Below are positions 53,189 to 61,472 of a stretch of DNA of 64,000 bases, in pieces (within the stretch, counting starts at the first letter, position 1; every line of letters begins with the position of its first letter). The notes below the pieces were generated by a model, which worked only from the letters and a program-made list of their open reading frames with translations, ran no database searches and had not been told where the DNA came from. The stretch comes from Lysinibacillus sp. KCTC 33748 (lineage in GTDB: Bacteria > Bacillota > Bacilli > Bacillales_A > Planococcaceae). Location of the stretch: assembly GCF_002237755.1 (NCBI RefSeq), contig NZ_MWSJ01000003.1:310001-374000 (forward strand), written 5' to 3'. Both the position numbers and the translations under genes were made by a program.

Positions 53189-53755
53189 ATGTTAACGTTC
53201 CTTACTGAATTTATAAAACATCCAAAAACGATAGGTGCGATTTCGCCTAGTTCTAAAAAATTAGCAAAAAAAATGGTCGGCCAAATATGTTTTGAAAATG
53301 CCCGATGTATTGTTGAGCTAGGTCCGGGTACGGGTTCATTTACGAAAGAATTAGTGAAAAGAAAAGAGCAGTCAACAAAGTTAATTCTTATTGAAAATAA
53401 TAAAGTTTTTTGTGAAAAGCTTCGTGAACAATTTGAACATGAGCCGAGTATAATCGTAATACATGGATCAGCTGAGGATTTATGCGATTATATGTCAGCA
53501 TTAAATATTAAAAAAATTGATTATGTCGTATCTGGATTACCTTTTACATCATTGAATCCTGCCATTTCATCACGTATTTTACAAAATGTAAAGGAGTGCT
53601 TAGAAGATGGAGAATTTATCACATTCCAATATTCACTTGTTAGGAAATCCTTTATCCAAAATTATTTTAAGGACATTTCACATGAAAAAGTATGGATTAA
53701 CCTTCCACCAGCCTATGTACTCAGCTGCAAACTTGGAAATGTGAGGGCTAGCTAA
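53189..53755 (+). CDS. SAM-dependent methyltransferase (phospholipid N-methyltransferase-like)
   Basis: 188 residues. N-terminal LTEFIKHPKTIGAISPSSKKLAKKM, motif I IVELGPGTGSFTKELVKR, and DYVVSGLPFTSLNP, where the usual NLPF-like motif of rRNA dimethylases is GLPF. This combination is typical of the PmtA-like group that methylates phosphatidylethanolamine. Stop overlaps the DedA start by one base, so the pair is coupled, consistent with a membrane-lipid role. Confidence 0.84.
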   Translation: MLTFLTEFIKHPKTIGAISPSSKKLAKKMVGQICFENARCIVELGPGTGSFTKELVKRKEQSTKLILIENNKVFCEKLREQFEHEPSIIVIHGSAEDLCDYMSALNIKKIDYVVSGLPFTSLNPAISSRILQNVKECLEDGEFITFQYSLVRKSFIQNYFKDISHEKVWINLPPAYVLSCKLGNVRAS

Positions 53756-54351
53756 TGGGATTACAAGATCTTCTATCATATATTGAGCAATACGGTTATT
53801 TTGCTTTATTTTTTAGCTTATGGCTAGGAATCGTTGGTATGCCCCTTCCGGATGAGATGATTGTTATGAGTGGTGGACTTTTATCATCGTTAGGAAAAAT
53901 GAGTGTGTTGAAAGCTTTTGTACTAACTTATCTTGGCGCAGTTTCAGGACTTTCCTTAGGGTTTATCCTTGGAAAGGTGTTTGGTCATAAAATACTTGAT
54001 AAATTGGTGAAAAAGAACAAGGCTAAATATTTATTACAGTCAAAAGAATTAATAGATAGGTATGGTCATTTTGCTTTAGTGATAAGCTATTTCATACCAA
54101 TTGTGAGACATATACTTCCGTATTTAGTAGGTATGAATAACATGTCATTTAAAAAATACGCTTTGTATTACTACACAGCAGGTTTTGTTTGGACATTGAT
54201 TTACTTTACACTTGGATTGTTCTTTGGAAAACACATTGAAAGCATTTCCACGCTTGCGACGAAATACGGTATTTACTTTGGTGCTTTCGTTAGTATTGCA
54301 GGATGTTTTTATTATTTATATACACGAAAATTAAAGTCGGTATCAGAATGA
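53755..54351 (+). CDS. DedA family membrane protein
   Basis: 198 residues, DedA/VTT superfamily. ATG at 53755 overlaps the methyltransferase stop. Acidic motif GMPLPDEMIVMSGGLLSS near 27-44 and Arg motif YFIPIVRHILPYLVGMNNMS near 111-130, both essential in characterised members; about five membrane segments. DedA proteins include flippases for undecaprenyl phosphate and phospholipids and support envelope stress resistance. Confidence 0.9.
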   Translation: MGLQDLLSYIEQYGYFALFFSLWLGIVGMPLPDEMIVMSGGLLSSLGKMSVLKAFVLTYLGAVSGLSLGFILGKVFGHKILDKLVKKNKAKYLLQSKELIDRYGHFALVISYFIPIVRHILPYLVGMNNMSFKKYALYYYTAGFVWTLIYFTLGLFFGKHIESISTLATKYGIYFGAFVSIAGCFYYLYTRKLKSVSE

Positions 54352-54433
54352 ATTTATTATTTTTATATACGAAAAATAAAAAAATAGTTAAAATTAGGAA
54401 CTGTAATTATGAATAGGAATATTTTGCATGAAA

Positions 54434-54537
54434 TAGGTTGATTGGAGCGAAGACTGAACGCCCTAGGAAGCTTTGCTCTGTGCGAAAGCGAAGCGACAGC
54501 AACAAAGCGCCAAGTTGGAACGAAAATCAACCTCATG
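54434..54537. repeat. Dispersed repeat R1, copy E (inverted)
   Basis: GGTTGATTGGAGCGAAGACT, AGGAAGCTTTGCTCTGTGCG, CGAAGCGACAGCAACAAAGC and GGAACGAAAATCAACCTCAT match the short form C. Nothing else seen in 54352-54603. Confidence 0.8.
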
Positions 54538-54603
54538 TTATGATGCTAGGTCTGATTACATACAACTGACAATTTAAAATACTTTGAAATTTGGTGGAAT
54601 TAG

Positions 54604-55305
54604 ATGACGAAAGAAACAATACTGATAGTTGATGATGAAAAAGAGATTAGAAATCTTATTGCTATTTATTTAAAAAATGAAGGCTACGATATTCTAGAAG
54701 CAAGTGACGGAGAGGAGGGCTTAAGTCTTTTAAAGAAACATAAAGTGCATTTAATTGTTCTAGATATTATGATGCCGAACGTGGATGGCATTGAAATGTG
54801 TATGAAGGTAAGGGAAATAGCCGAGATGCCTATTATTATGCTGTCAGCAAAGTCTCAGGATATGGATAAAATCGTTGGATTATCAATAGGGGCAGATGAT
54901 TATGTAACAAAGCCCTTTAACCCTTTAGAGCTAATTGCGCGCATAAAATCTCAACTTCGTAGATATATCAAAATGAATCGACTAGATAGTATGAACGAAA
55001 GTGAGTTAGAGATTGGTGATCTGCGAATTAATACCGACACACATGAAGTAATCGTCAACAATGAAAAGGTAAAGCTTACGCCAAGGGAGTTTTCTATTCT
55101 TGAATTACTTGCAAGAAATCAAGGCATAGTCATGAGCGCTGAGCAAATTTATGAAAAGGTTTGGAAGGAAGAGGCTATACAGTCTGAAAATACGGTAATG
55201 GTACATATACGAAAAATTCGAGAAAGAATTGAGACAAATCCAAGAAATCCTCAATATATTAAAACCGTATGGGGAGTAGGTTATAAAATTGAGAAAGATC
55301 ATTAA
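54604..55305 (+). CDS. OmpR-family response regulator (VanR-like)
   Basis: 233 residues: REC domain with Asp10/Asp11, phospho-acceptor Asp54 in LIVLDIMMPNVDG and Lys103 in DDYVTKPFNP; OmpR/PhoB winged helix at about 130-232 (LTPREFSILELLARNQG, TVWGVGYKIE). Partner of the kinase that starts inside its last codons. Probably regulates the lipid operon upstream (TTAAGA repeats). Confidence 0.93.
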   Translation: MTKETILIVDDEKEIRNLIAIYLKNEGYDILEASDGEEGLSLLKKHKVHLIVLDIMMPNVDGIEMCMKVREIAEMPIIMLSAKSQDMDKIVGLSIGADDYVTKPFNPLELIARIKSQLRRYIKMNRLDSMNESELEIGDLRINTDTHEVIVNNEKVKLTPREFSILELLARNQGIVMSAEQIYEKVWKEEAIQSENTVMVHIRKIRERIETNPRNPQYIKTVWGVGYKIEKDH

Positions 55306-56806
55306 GCCATTTAAATACTTACTAAGTAAACTAAAAATACTAATTGTAAAGGCTATTACGGAAGTACGAGAAAGTATTAGAGTCCAACTATTAACGACTT
55401 TTATTTTTTGTGCATTTTTAGGACTACTTGCTGCACGGGTCACGCTCCCGTTTGTTTTAAATATCAATGAAACAGCTACAGTTGATTATAGTCAAGGAAT
55501 GCAGCAGATAAATTTTCAAGCGCAGCAAGTTGCAGAATTAGCTGTCAATGATAATAGTATAGAATCCTTACAGCAAATGATTGAATCAGAAAATGACAAA
55601 TTAGCACTAAATCAGGGTGCGTTGAAAGTGTTAGTTACCGATGAGAGCGGAAAGGTATTGTATAAGACGAAACAAGTGGAAGAGGAACAAATTGATTTAC
55701 ATAATAAAATTAGAAATGTAATGGATTTTGCGATAAATCACCCACTTTATAATTATGAAATACCGGCAATCGAACAATCGCGGCAAGAATTTATTGCCTT
55801 TTATCCATTAACTTTAGATAATAAAAACTTTTATTTGTTCGTTAGTGGAATTCCCGAGGGGACGGTTATTGCAAAGTCGACAGAGGGTATTATCCCTTTA
55901 TTTATTGGAATTGTTGTATTTGCTTTCTCATTCTTCTATATAACGAAAAGAAAAATGAAACAAATCGAGGCGCTGGCTAAGGGGGTTAAGGAAATCGCAA
56001 AAGGAGATTTAACCTATCGGATTGAGAAAAAAGGAATTGATGAAATCGCTTTATTAACAGAGAATGTAAATCATATGACCGAAGCTATTATGACCAATAT
56101 AGAGATGGAACGGAAGATTGAAAAACAAAAAAATGAATTAATTACGAATGTTTCACATGACCTACGAACACCACTTACTTCGATTATGGGCTATTTACGA
56201 TTATTAAGAGATGAAAGGTATGACACAAAGGAGCAATATGATGAGTATATAAAAATTGCTTTCTCAAAATCTGAACAGTTAAAGAACCTGATTGAAGATT
56301 TATTTGAATATACGAAGCTAACGAATGACAGCATTGTCCTTGGGCAACAGGAGGTATGTATGAATGAGCTTCTCGATCAGCTAATTGAGGAGTTGATTCC
56401 GCAAGCGGAGGAAAATCATCGTACATTTATTAAAAATTTCTCAGAGGAGAGGATTTTTGCTTCAGTGGATTCTGAAAAAATTGTCAGGGTCTTTGATAAT
56501 TTATTAATGAATGCCATTAAATATTGTTCGGGTGACGGTGAGATTTTTGTTTCTCTTGAAAGAAAACAAAGTAATGTTCAAATCTGTGTTGCAAATGAAA
56601 GTGATGAATTTACATCTGAAGAGCTAACGAGCTTATTTGAGAGATTTTATAAAAAAGATCAATCTAGAACTAGTGTAGCGGAAGGCTCAGGACTTGGACT
56701 TGCTATTGCAAAGAGCATTGTAGAACTACATGGTGGCAAAATCGACGCGAAGTATAAGGATGGTATGCTGCAGTTTATCATCGAACTGCCTGTTACAGCT
56801 TTGTAA
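55289..56806 (+). CDS. Sensor histidine kinase (VanS-like)
   Basis: 505 residues from a TTG at 55289, 8 bp behind GGGGAGTAGG and overlapping the regulator by 17 bp. Membrane helices at about 33-57 and 199-219 flank an extracytoplasmic sensor of 140 residues; HAMP 220-272; HisKA with phospho-His290 in NVSHDLRTPLTSI; HATPase with DNLLMNAIKYC, SRTSVAEGSGLGLAI. An N-terminal cytoplasmic basic stretch of 30 residues is unusual. Senses an envelope signal, perhaps lipid- or cell-wall-active compounds (inference). Confidence 0.93.
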   Translation: MRKIIKPFKYLLSKLKILIVKAITEVRESIRVQLLTTFIFCAFLGLLAARVTLPFVLNINETATVDYSQGMQQINFQAQQVAELAVNDNSIESLQQMIESENDKLALNQGALKVLVTDESGKVLYKTKQVEEEQIDLHNKIRNVMDFAINHPLYNYEIPAIEQSRQEFIAFYPLTLDNKNFYLFVSGIPEGTVIAKSTEGIIPLFIGIVVFAFSFFYITKRKMKQIEALAKGVKEIAKGDLTYRIEKKGIDEIALLTENVNHMTEAIMTNIEMERKIEKQKNELITNVSHDLRTPLTSIMGYLRLLRDERYDTKEQYDEYIKIAFSKSEQLKNLIEDLFEYTKLTNDSIVLGQQEVCMNELLDQLIEELIPQAEENHRTFIKNFSEERIFASVDSEKIVRVFDNLLMNAIKYCSGDGEIFVSLERKQSNVQICVANESDEFTSEELTSLFERFYKKDQSRTSVAEGSGLGLAIAKSIVELHGGKIDAKYKDGMLQFIIELPVTAL

Positions 56807-56807
56807 G

Positions 56808-56840
56808 AAAGGTAGCATTAGAGCAATGCTACCTTTTTTA
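56808..56840. terminator. Terminator of two-component operon
   Basis: AAAGGTAGCATT pairs with AATGCTACCTTT (56808-56819/56825-56836) followed by Ts; convergent with the gene ending at 56838. Confidence 0.9.
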
Positions 56841-57146
56841 TGGGCGAATTAGTTGCTCAATAGTGAGAATATGATTGATATTAGAGTCTGGAAGGCTCTT
56901 TTGTAAGTGCATAAAATTATTTTTGTCCTTAATAATAATTTGAATTTCTGTATAGCTATATTGTTTTTGGACTTCTTGAACATATTCTGTAATTTTCAAT
57001 AAATGATGTGGGTTTTTTATTTCTACTTCTACAAAAAAGGGCAGCGTTAATTGATGAAAACTTAAGCAACCGCGACGAATCCAAATCGCTTCATTGACGT
57101 AATAACGGATAGGTAATTGACGATTACTTGCGATAAATAAGTCCAT
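56838..57146 (-). CDS. Hypothetical cytoplasmic protein
   Basis: 102 residues with an AAGGAGA site before the ATG at 57146. No signal peptide, no membrane segment; mixed alpha/beta composition (IRYYVNEAIWIRRGCLSFHQLTLPFFVEVEI). I do not recognise the family. Ends within the convergent terminator of the two-component operon. Confidence 0.65.
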   Translation of the reverse strand: MDLFIASNRQLPIRYYVNEAIWIRRGCLSFHQLTLPFFVEVEIKNPHHLLKITEYVQEVQKQYSYTEIQIIIKDKNNFMHLQKSLPDSNINHILTIEQLIRP

Positions 57147-57180
57147 TTATGTCTCCTTTTTTATATCATGATGTTAATAG

Positions 57181-57663
57181 TGATGGATAGAACCATCCAA
57201 GTGATGGATAGAACCGTCAAAATGACGGATAGAATCGTCAAAGTGATGGATAGAATCGTCAAAATGACGGATAGAATCGTCAAAATGACGGATAGAATCG
57301 TCAAAATGATGGATAGAATCGTCAAAATGACGGATAGAATCGTCAAAATGACGGATAGAATCGTCAAAATGATGGATAGAATCGTCAAAATGATGGATAG
57401 AATCGTCAAAGTGACGGATAGAATCGTCAAAGTGATGGATAGAACCGTCAAAATGACGGATAGAACCGTCAAAATGACGGATAGAATCGTCAAAATGATG
57501 GATAGAATCGTCAAAGTGACGGATAGAATCGTCAAAGTGACGGATAGAACCGTCAAAATGACGGATAGAACCGTCAAAATGACGGATAGAACCATCAAAA
57601 TGATGGATAGAACCATCAAAATGATGGATAGAATCGTCAAAGCGACGGATAGAGAACCCTCAA
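57181..57663 (+). repeat. Array of 22 tandem 21-bp hairpin repeats
   Basis: Units start every 21 bp from 57181 to 57622, plus a degenerate 23rd unit. Consensus TGAYGG-ATAGAA-YCRTCA-AAR. Each unit folds into a 6-bp stem with the fixed loop ATAGAA. Both strands are open as heptad repeats through the array, but neither has a ribosome binding site at a suitable start. Left flank is the start region of the gene at 57146 (-), right flank 57664-57812 has no gene. Confidence 0.95.
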
Positions 57664-57812
57664 AGACAGATACGCATACATCAATCGTCGTCTTTAGAAA
57701 ATATTTTAACGCAATTGATTGCACTTCGTCATCTTGCAAGTTTATTGAAGAATTTCATTTCTAATTACGTCAATACTATATGTTATATTTGGCTGTAAAA
57801 GGGGACATTTTG

Positions 57813-58652
57813 ATGAAGAAAATGATGCTATTTACATTATTGCTACTTTTTGCAGTTTGCTTTACTCCAATATTTGTTCACGCTAAGGAGAACCAGGAAG
57901 AAGACTTAGTTAGTAGATTTATGCCATCGAATGCGTCACTTATAAGCCCTGAAAAACCTTTCTCCACACGGCCAATTCAACTTTATGACTTTGACCACGA
58001 TGGACAGAAAGAAATAATATTCACTTATAAAATTAAGGCAAAGGATTACCCTTCTCAGTTTGGATCAATAGTGCTAAAAAAACACAATACAGATTGGCGA
58101 AAGATTTGGGAAACCAAAATGCAAGGTGTCGATTTGGATTTTTCTGATTTGGTAGATATTACTGGTGATGGCACAAAAGAATATTTATTTGGTGTGACAA
58201 TTGGAGCGGCAATGGGAAGCAATCTGGAAGTGTTCCAATGGATCAATAACTCATTCCAAAAGATTGCTGAAGTTCCTTATCATAAAATGGACATTGTAAA
58301 TGGTGTACAAAAAGTCGGTCTAGCAGTTTGGCAAATGTATATTGGTGATAGCTATTTAGTGGATGTACTAAAATGGAATGGTGAAAAGTTAGTCTATAAC
58401 GAAGAATTATATTCTAATTACTATCCAATCATCGAAAAGTTTTATAAAGAAAAAATTTCAAAAATGGATGCCTGGTTTTATTGGTATTGCCTTGCAGATG
58501 CCCAGATCAAAGCAAATAAATTTGAAGAAGCAACTAAATCTATTCAAAAGGGGATTGCATTAGCTAAAAAATTATCAATGAAGGATGTAATCGAAGACTT
58601 TAATGATTTAAAAGAAAGACGAGATAATAAACAAAAGCATTCGCCAAAATAA
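57813..58652 (+). CDS. Secreted VCBS/FG-GAP-like protein with helical tail
   Basis: 279 residues from the ATG at 57813, 7 bp behind AAAGGGGA. Classical signal peptide KKMMLFTLLLLFAVCFTPIF ending VHA. Then repeats of the calcium-binding beta-propeller kind (LYDFDHDGQKEIIFTYKI, LVDITGDGTKEYLFGVTI) and a C-terminal pair of TPR-like helices (AWFYWYCLADAQIKANKFEE). Function unknown; a small extracellular or wall-associated protein. Strong terminator follows. Confidence 0.82.
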   Translation: MKKMMLFTLLLLFAVCFTPIFVHAKENQEEDLVSRFMPSNASLISPEKPFSTRPIQLYDFDHDGQKEIIFTYKIKAKDYPSQFGSIVLKKHNTDWRKIWETKMQGVDLDFSDLVDITGDGTKEYLFGVTIGAAMGSNLEVFQWINNSFQKIAEVPYHKMDIVNGVQKVGLAVWQMYIGDSYLVDVLKWNGEKLVYNEELYSNYYPIIEKFYKEKISKMDAWFYWYCLADAQIKANKFEEATKSIQKGIALAKKLSMKDVIEDFNDLKERRDNKQKHSPK

Positions 58653-58695
58653 AAACGCACATTACTAAAAATCATTTAGCAATGTGCGTTTTTTT
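58651..58695. terminator. Bidirectional terminator
   Basis: AAAAACGCACATT pairs with AATGTGCGTTTTT (58651-58663/58681-58693), between convergent genes. Confidence 0.92.
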
Positions 58696-58715
58696 ATTTG
58701 GATAGGGAGTAGACT

Positions 58716-59576
58716 TTAGTGAATATCACGTTTTTTGAAGTTACCACCACGTACCTCTGAAACATCAGAAATAACTACGAAGGCTCCTTCATCAATATCT
58801 TTAATAATCGATACAAGTTTATTTTCTTCCATACGGTTAATGACACAGTTTAATATATCAGTAGGTTCATTGGAGAAACCGCCACGCCCTTTTGTATATG
58901 TAACCCCACGTCCTAATCGAGCTTGGATCGCATCACCAATTTCCTCTGATTTTGCGCTGACAACACGAACATCTTTTGATTTTTCTAAACCTACTTGAAT
59001 AATATCGATAACGTTTTTCGCAATGTAGTACGTTAAAGCTGAGTATAGTGCGCTCTCTAAGCCAAAAATAAAGCTTGCCCCTAAGAAAATAAAGGCATTA
59101 ATAAATAATATAATATCCCCGACTGAAAACGGAATTTTACGTGATAACAACACGGCTAAAACTTCAGAGCCATCTAAAGCGCCACCATTACGTAAGACAA
59201 TCCCAATCCCAACACCTAATAGCATACCACCAGATAAAACAATTAATAGTGGATCACTCGGACCTAAAATTGTTTTAACATCATGCATAAGCACTGTGGA
59301 AATAGATAGAGCTGCAATCCCAGCAGTACTCATTAATGCAAAAGTTTTACCTACTTGTTTGTAGCCAATATAAATAAACGGAATGTTTAATACAAAGAGC
59401 AGTACGCCTAATGGTATACCAAAAAGAGTTGCGCCCATAATACTAATACCCGTCACACCACCATCAATGACTTCGTTCGGAATTAATACCGCTTCAAGTC
59501 CATATGCTGCGATGACAGCGCCAATTATAATCATGATAAATTTTCTTGTGTTTTCAACTGACTTACTTCTTTTCAT
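58716..59576 (-). CDS. YitT family membrane protein (DUF2179)
   Basis: 286 residues: five or six membrane helices in the first 200 (IGAVIAAYGLEAVLIPNEVIDGGVTGIS is the family start), then a cytoplasmic DUF2179 domain with GRGVTYTKGRGGFSNEPTDILNCVINRMEENKL. Widespread in Bacilli; transport role suspected, unproven. Single gene. Confidence 0.92.
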   Translation of the reverse strand: MKRSKSVENTRKFIMIIIGAVIAAYGLEAVLIPNEVIDGGVTGISIMGATLFGIPLGVLLFVLNIPFIYIGYKQVGKTFALMSTAGIAALSISTVLMHDVKTILGPSDPLLIVLSGGMLLGVGIGIVLRNGGALDGSEVLAVLLSRKIPFSVGDIILFINAFIFLGASFIFGLESALYSALTYYIAKNVIDIIQVGLEKSKDVRVVSAKSEEIGDAIQARLGRGVTYTKGRGGFSNEPTDILNCVINRMEENKLVSIIKDIDEGAFVVISDVSEVRGGNFKKRDIH

Positions 59577-59609
59577 AAATCTTCTCCATTTCTTTACCTA
59601 AAATACTAC

Positions 59610-60155
59610 TTAAGGTTTTGGAATAATATTTAGTGCTATTGTTTTTGTCTCAGTATCTGTCTCTTTATTAGAGTCGGCCATATTATAGTATTTATTTATT
59701 AAATTATTTAATTCATTTTCAAAGTTATTGAATTGATCATTCGTTAACGTTAAATCAATAAATGAAAAAGTTGCACAATCTGCAAGACTTTCTTCTTCAT
59801 TAAGTGAATGTAAATAATTTTGATATTGAGATAGTAAAGCTAATTGATAGTAGGAAACATAATTTAATTTTTGTTTGATCGTTAGTTGAGCCCAATCCTC
59901 CTTATTAAGTTTTTCTGCTCCTTCATTTACTGCATAAAATTTTTCTGTAACAGAACGTACTTTTCGCTCTTTCACAATTTTTATGATGTTTTCATCCACT
60001 AAAATTTGAATGTGCCGATACAAAGTAGCTTGAGGTACATCCTTTATGATAGAAATCATCTCCAAGGTGCTTAAGCCATCTTCTTTCTCGTGCATGAGAG
60101 CTTGTAAAATTTTCATTCTCACAGGGTGCATTAATACCTCTGCTTTATTCCGCAT
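59610..60155 (-). CDS. ArsR-like helix-turn-helix regulator
   Basis: 181 residues. Winged helix at the N-terminus (LMHPVRMKILQALMHEKEDGLSTLEMISIIKDVPQATLYRHIQIL, about 8-52) with wing IIKIVKERKVRSVTEKFYAV; the C-terminal helical part resembles regulators of the HTH_20/YcgE-like group. A good RBS (AGGAGGATCG) precedes the ATG. Divergent from the yxlEFG-like operon 175 bp away, which it may control together with the GntR protein. Confidence 0.85.
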   Translation of the reverse strand: MRNKAEVLMHPVRMKILQALMHEKEDGLSTLEMISIIKDVPQATLYRHIQILVDENIIKIVKERKVRSVTEKFYAVNEGAEKLNKEDWAQLTIKQKLNYVSYYQLALLSQYQNYLHSLNEEESLADCATFSFIDLTLTNDQFNNFENELNNLINKYYNMADSNKETDTETKTIALNIIPKP

Positions 60156-60295
60156 AAAACGATCCTCCTATCAGATGGAATCAAGGGAAGCAATCAAATG
60201 TTATCAATATGAGAACATTACCAAAAAATATACTATAGGTTTTTTTAAAGGATGTACAGTAAAAAGGGAATGAAATTTTTTACATATTCTGTTAT

Positions 60296-60315
60296 CATTA
60301 TCGATAACGATAATG
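60296..60315. promoter_or_regulatory. Fur-box-like palindrome
   Basis: CATTATCG-ATAA-CGATAATG, a perfect 8-bp inverted repeat ending just before the ribosome binding site of the PLDc_N gene. The GATAAT/ATTATC elements resemble Fur/Zur/PerR boxes, but the identity of the regulator is uncertain. Confidence 0.5.
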
Positions 60316-60330
60316 AAAGAGGTGTTAGAA

Positions 60331-60582
60331 ATGAAATTACACTATGGTTTTGATGATTTACAGCAATTAGATTGGGCAAGTATACTTCCAATCATTTTGC
60401 CATTTATATTTGTAGGATTTGTTCTAATCATTGTTGCTTTATTCGACTTATACCGGCACCGAGATACGAGAGAAAACATACTAATGTGGACCATTATTAT
60501 TTTGTTCTGTAATTCAATTGGTTCTGTTCTATACTTCATTATTGGTAGAAAGGATGTAAATAAACGTGCGCTTAGAAATTAA
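60331..60582 (+). CDS. PLDc_N domain small membrane protein (YxlE-like)
   Basis: 83 residues from the ATG at 60331, with AGAGGTG upstream. Two membrane helices: ILPIILPFIFVGFVLIIVAL then WTIIILFCNSIGSVLYFIIG followed by RKD, the PLDc_N pattern. B. subtilis YxlE has this domain and precedes an ABC ATPase and permease exactly as here. It overlaps the ATPase gene by 17 bp. YxlE is an anti-sigma factor partner for SigY, but no sigma gene is present in this operon. Confidence 0.85.
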   Translation: MKLHYGFDDLQQLDWASILPIILPFIFVGFVLIIVALFDLYRHRDTRENILMWTIIILFCNSIGSVLYFIIGRKDVNKRALRN

Positions 60583-61468
60583 AAATATTACGAAAAAGTT
60601 TAAACAAAAAACAGCCGTAAATGATTTTTCAATGGTCATTGATGCTAGTGAGTGTGTCGGGTTAATTGGACCAAATGGAGCGGGGAAATCCACGTTAATT
60701 CAAATCATTGCCGACATTCTGAATGCAGACAAAGGAGAAATTCTTCTTGATGGTCAAAAGATTTCATCTATGAGAAATCAAATTGGTTACTTACCTCAGT
60801 ATCCTAATTTTTTCTCATGGATGACAGCATTTGAAACATTGTCCTTTATGGGGACACTTTCTGGTATAGCAAAAAATGAATTGCAAAAAGAAATCCCAGT
60901 GCTTTTAGAAAAGGTCGGCTTAGGGAATGAAGCACATAGTCATGTCGGGACATTTTCTGGTGGTATGAAGCAACGCCTTGGCATTGCGCAAGCATTATTG
61001 CATAAGCCAGCTTTAATGATTATGGATGAACCGGTATCAGCGCTAGATCCAATAGGGAGAAGAGAAGTGTTGGATCTATTGAAAGAGATTAAACAAGAAA
61101 CGACAGTTTTAATATCAACGCACATATTGAGCGATGCGGAGGAAATTTGTGAGCGCTTTGTAATGATTAAAAATGGTCACAAAATAGAAGATGCTACAAA
61201 GTCAGAGCTACTTAAACGCCATCAAGAATCAGCTATCTTTTTAATGATCAGAAAGGCAGATTCTCAATGGTTAACAATGATTGAACATTTACCATATGTG
61301 AAGAAAATCGAAGGCTGTGGAGATGGCTTCAAAATACACGTTGAAAATTTGGAAACAGATGCTAATCGACTAATACAGCATGGATTAGATTCAAAGGTGA
61401 TGTTTACTAAATTTGAAGTGGGTATTCAAGACAATCTAGAAGAAATATTTTTAGAATTGGTGGTGTAA
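60566..61468 (+). CDS. ABC transporter ATPase (YxlF-like)
   Basis: 300 residues, GTG start at 60566 with AAAGGA upstream. Walker A GPNGAGKST, signature TFSGGMKQRLGIAQAL, Walker B LMIMDEPVSALDP, switch His in STHILSDAEEIC, then an 80-residue accessory domain. Export-type. Second gene of the operon, followed 4 bp later by its permease. Confidence 0.9.
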   Translation: MRLEIKNITKKFKQKTAVNDFSMVIDASECVGLIGPNGAGKSTLIQIIADILNADKGEILLDGQKISSMRNQIGYLPQYPNFFSWMTAFETLSFMGTLSGIAKNELQKEIPVLLEKVGLGNEAHSHVGTFSGGMKQRLGIAQALLHKPALMIMDEPVSALDPIGRREVLDLLKEIKQETTVLISTHILSDAEEICERFVMIKNGHKIEDATKSELLKRHQESAIFLMIRKADSQWLTMIEHLPYVKKIEGCGDGFKIHVENLETDANRLIQHGLDSKVMFTKFEVGIQDNLEEIFLELVV

Positions 61469-61472
61469 TAGA

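Noticed and set aside
57181..57663. CRISPR array
   Set aside because: Units are contiguous 21-bp repeats without unique spacers and no cas genes are present.
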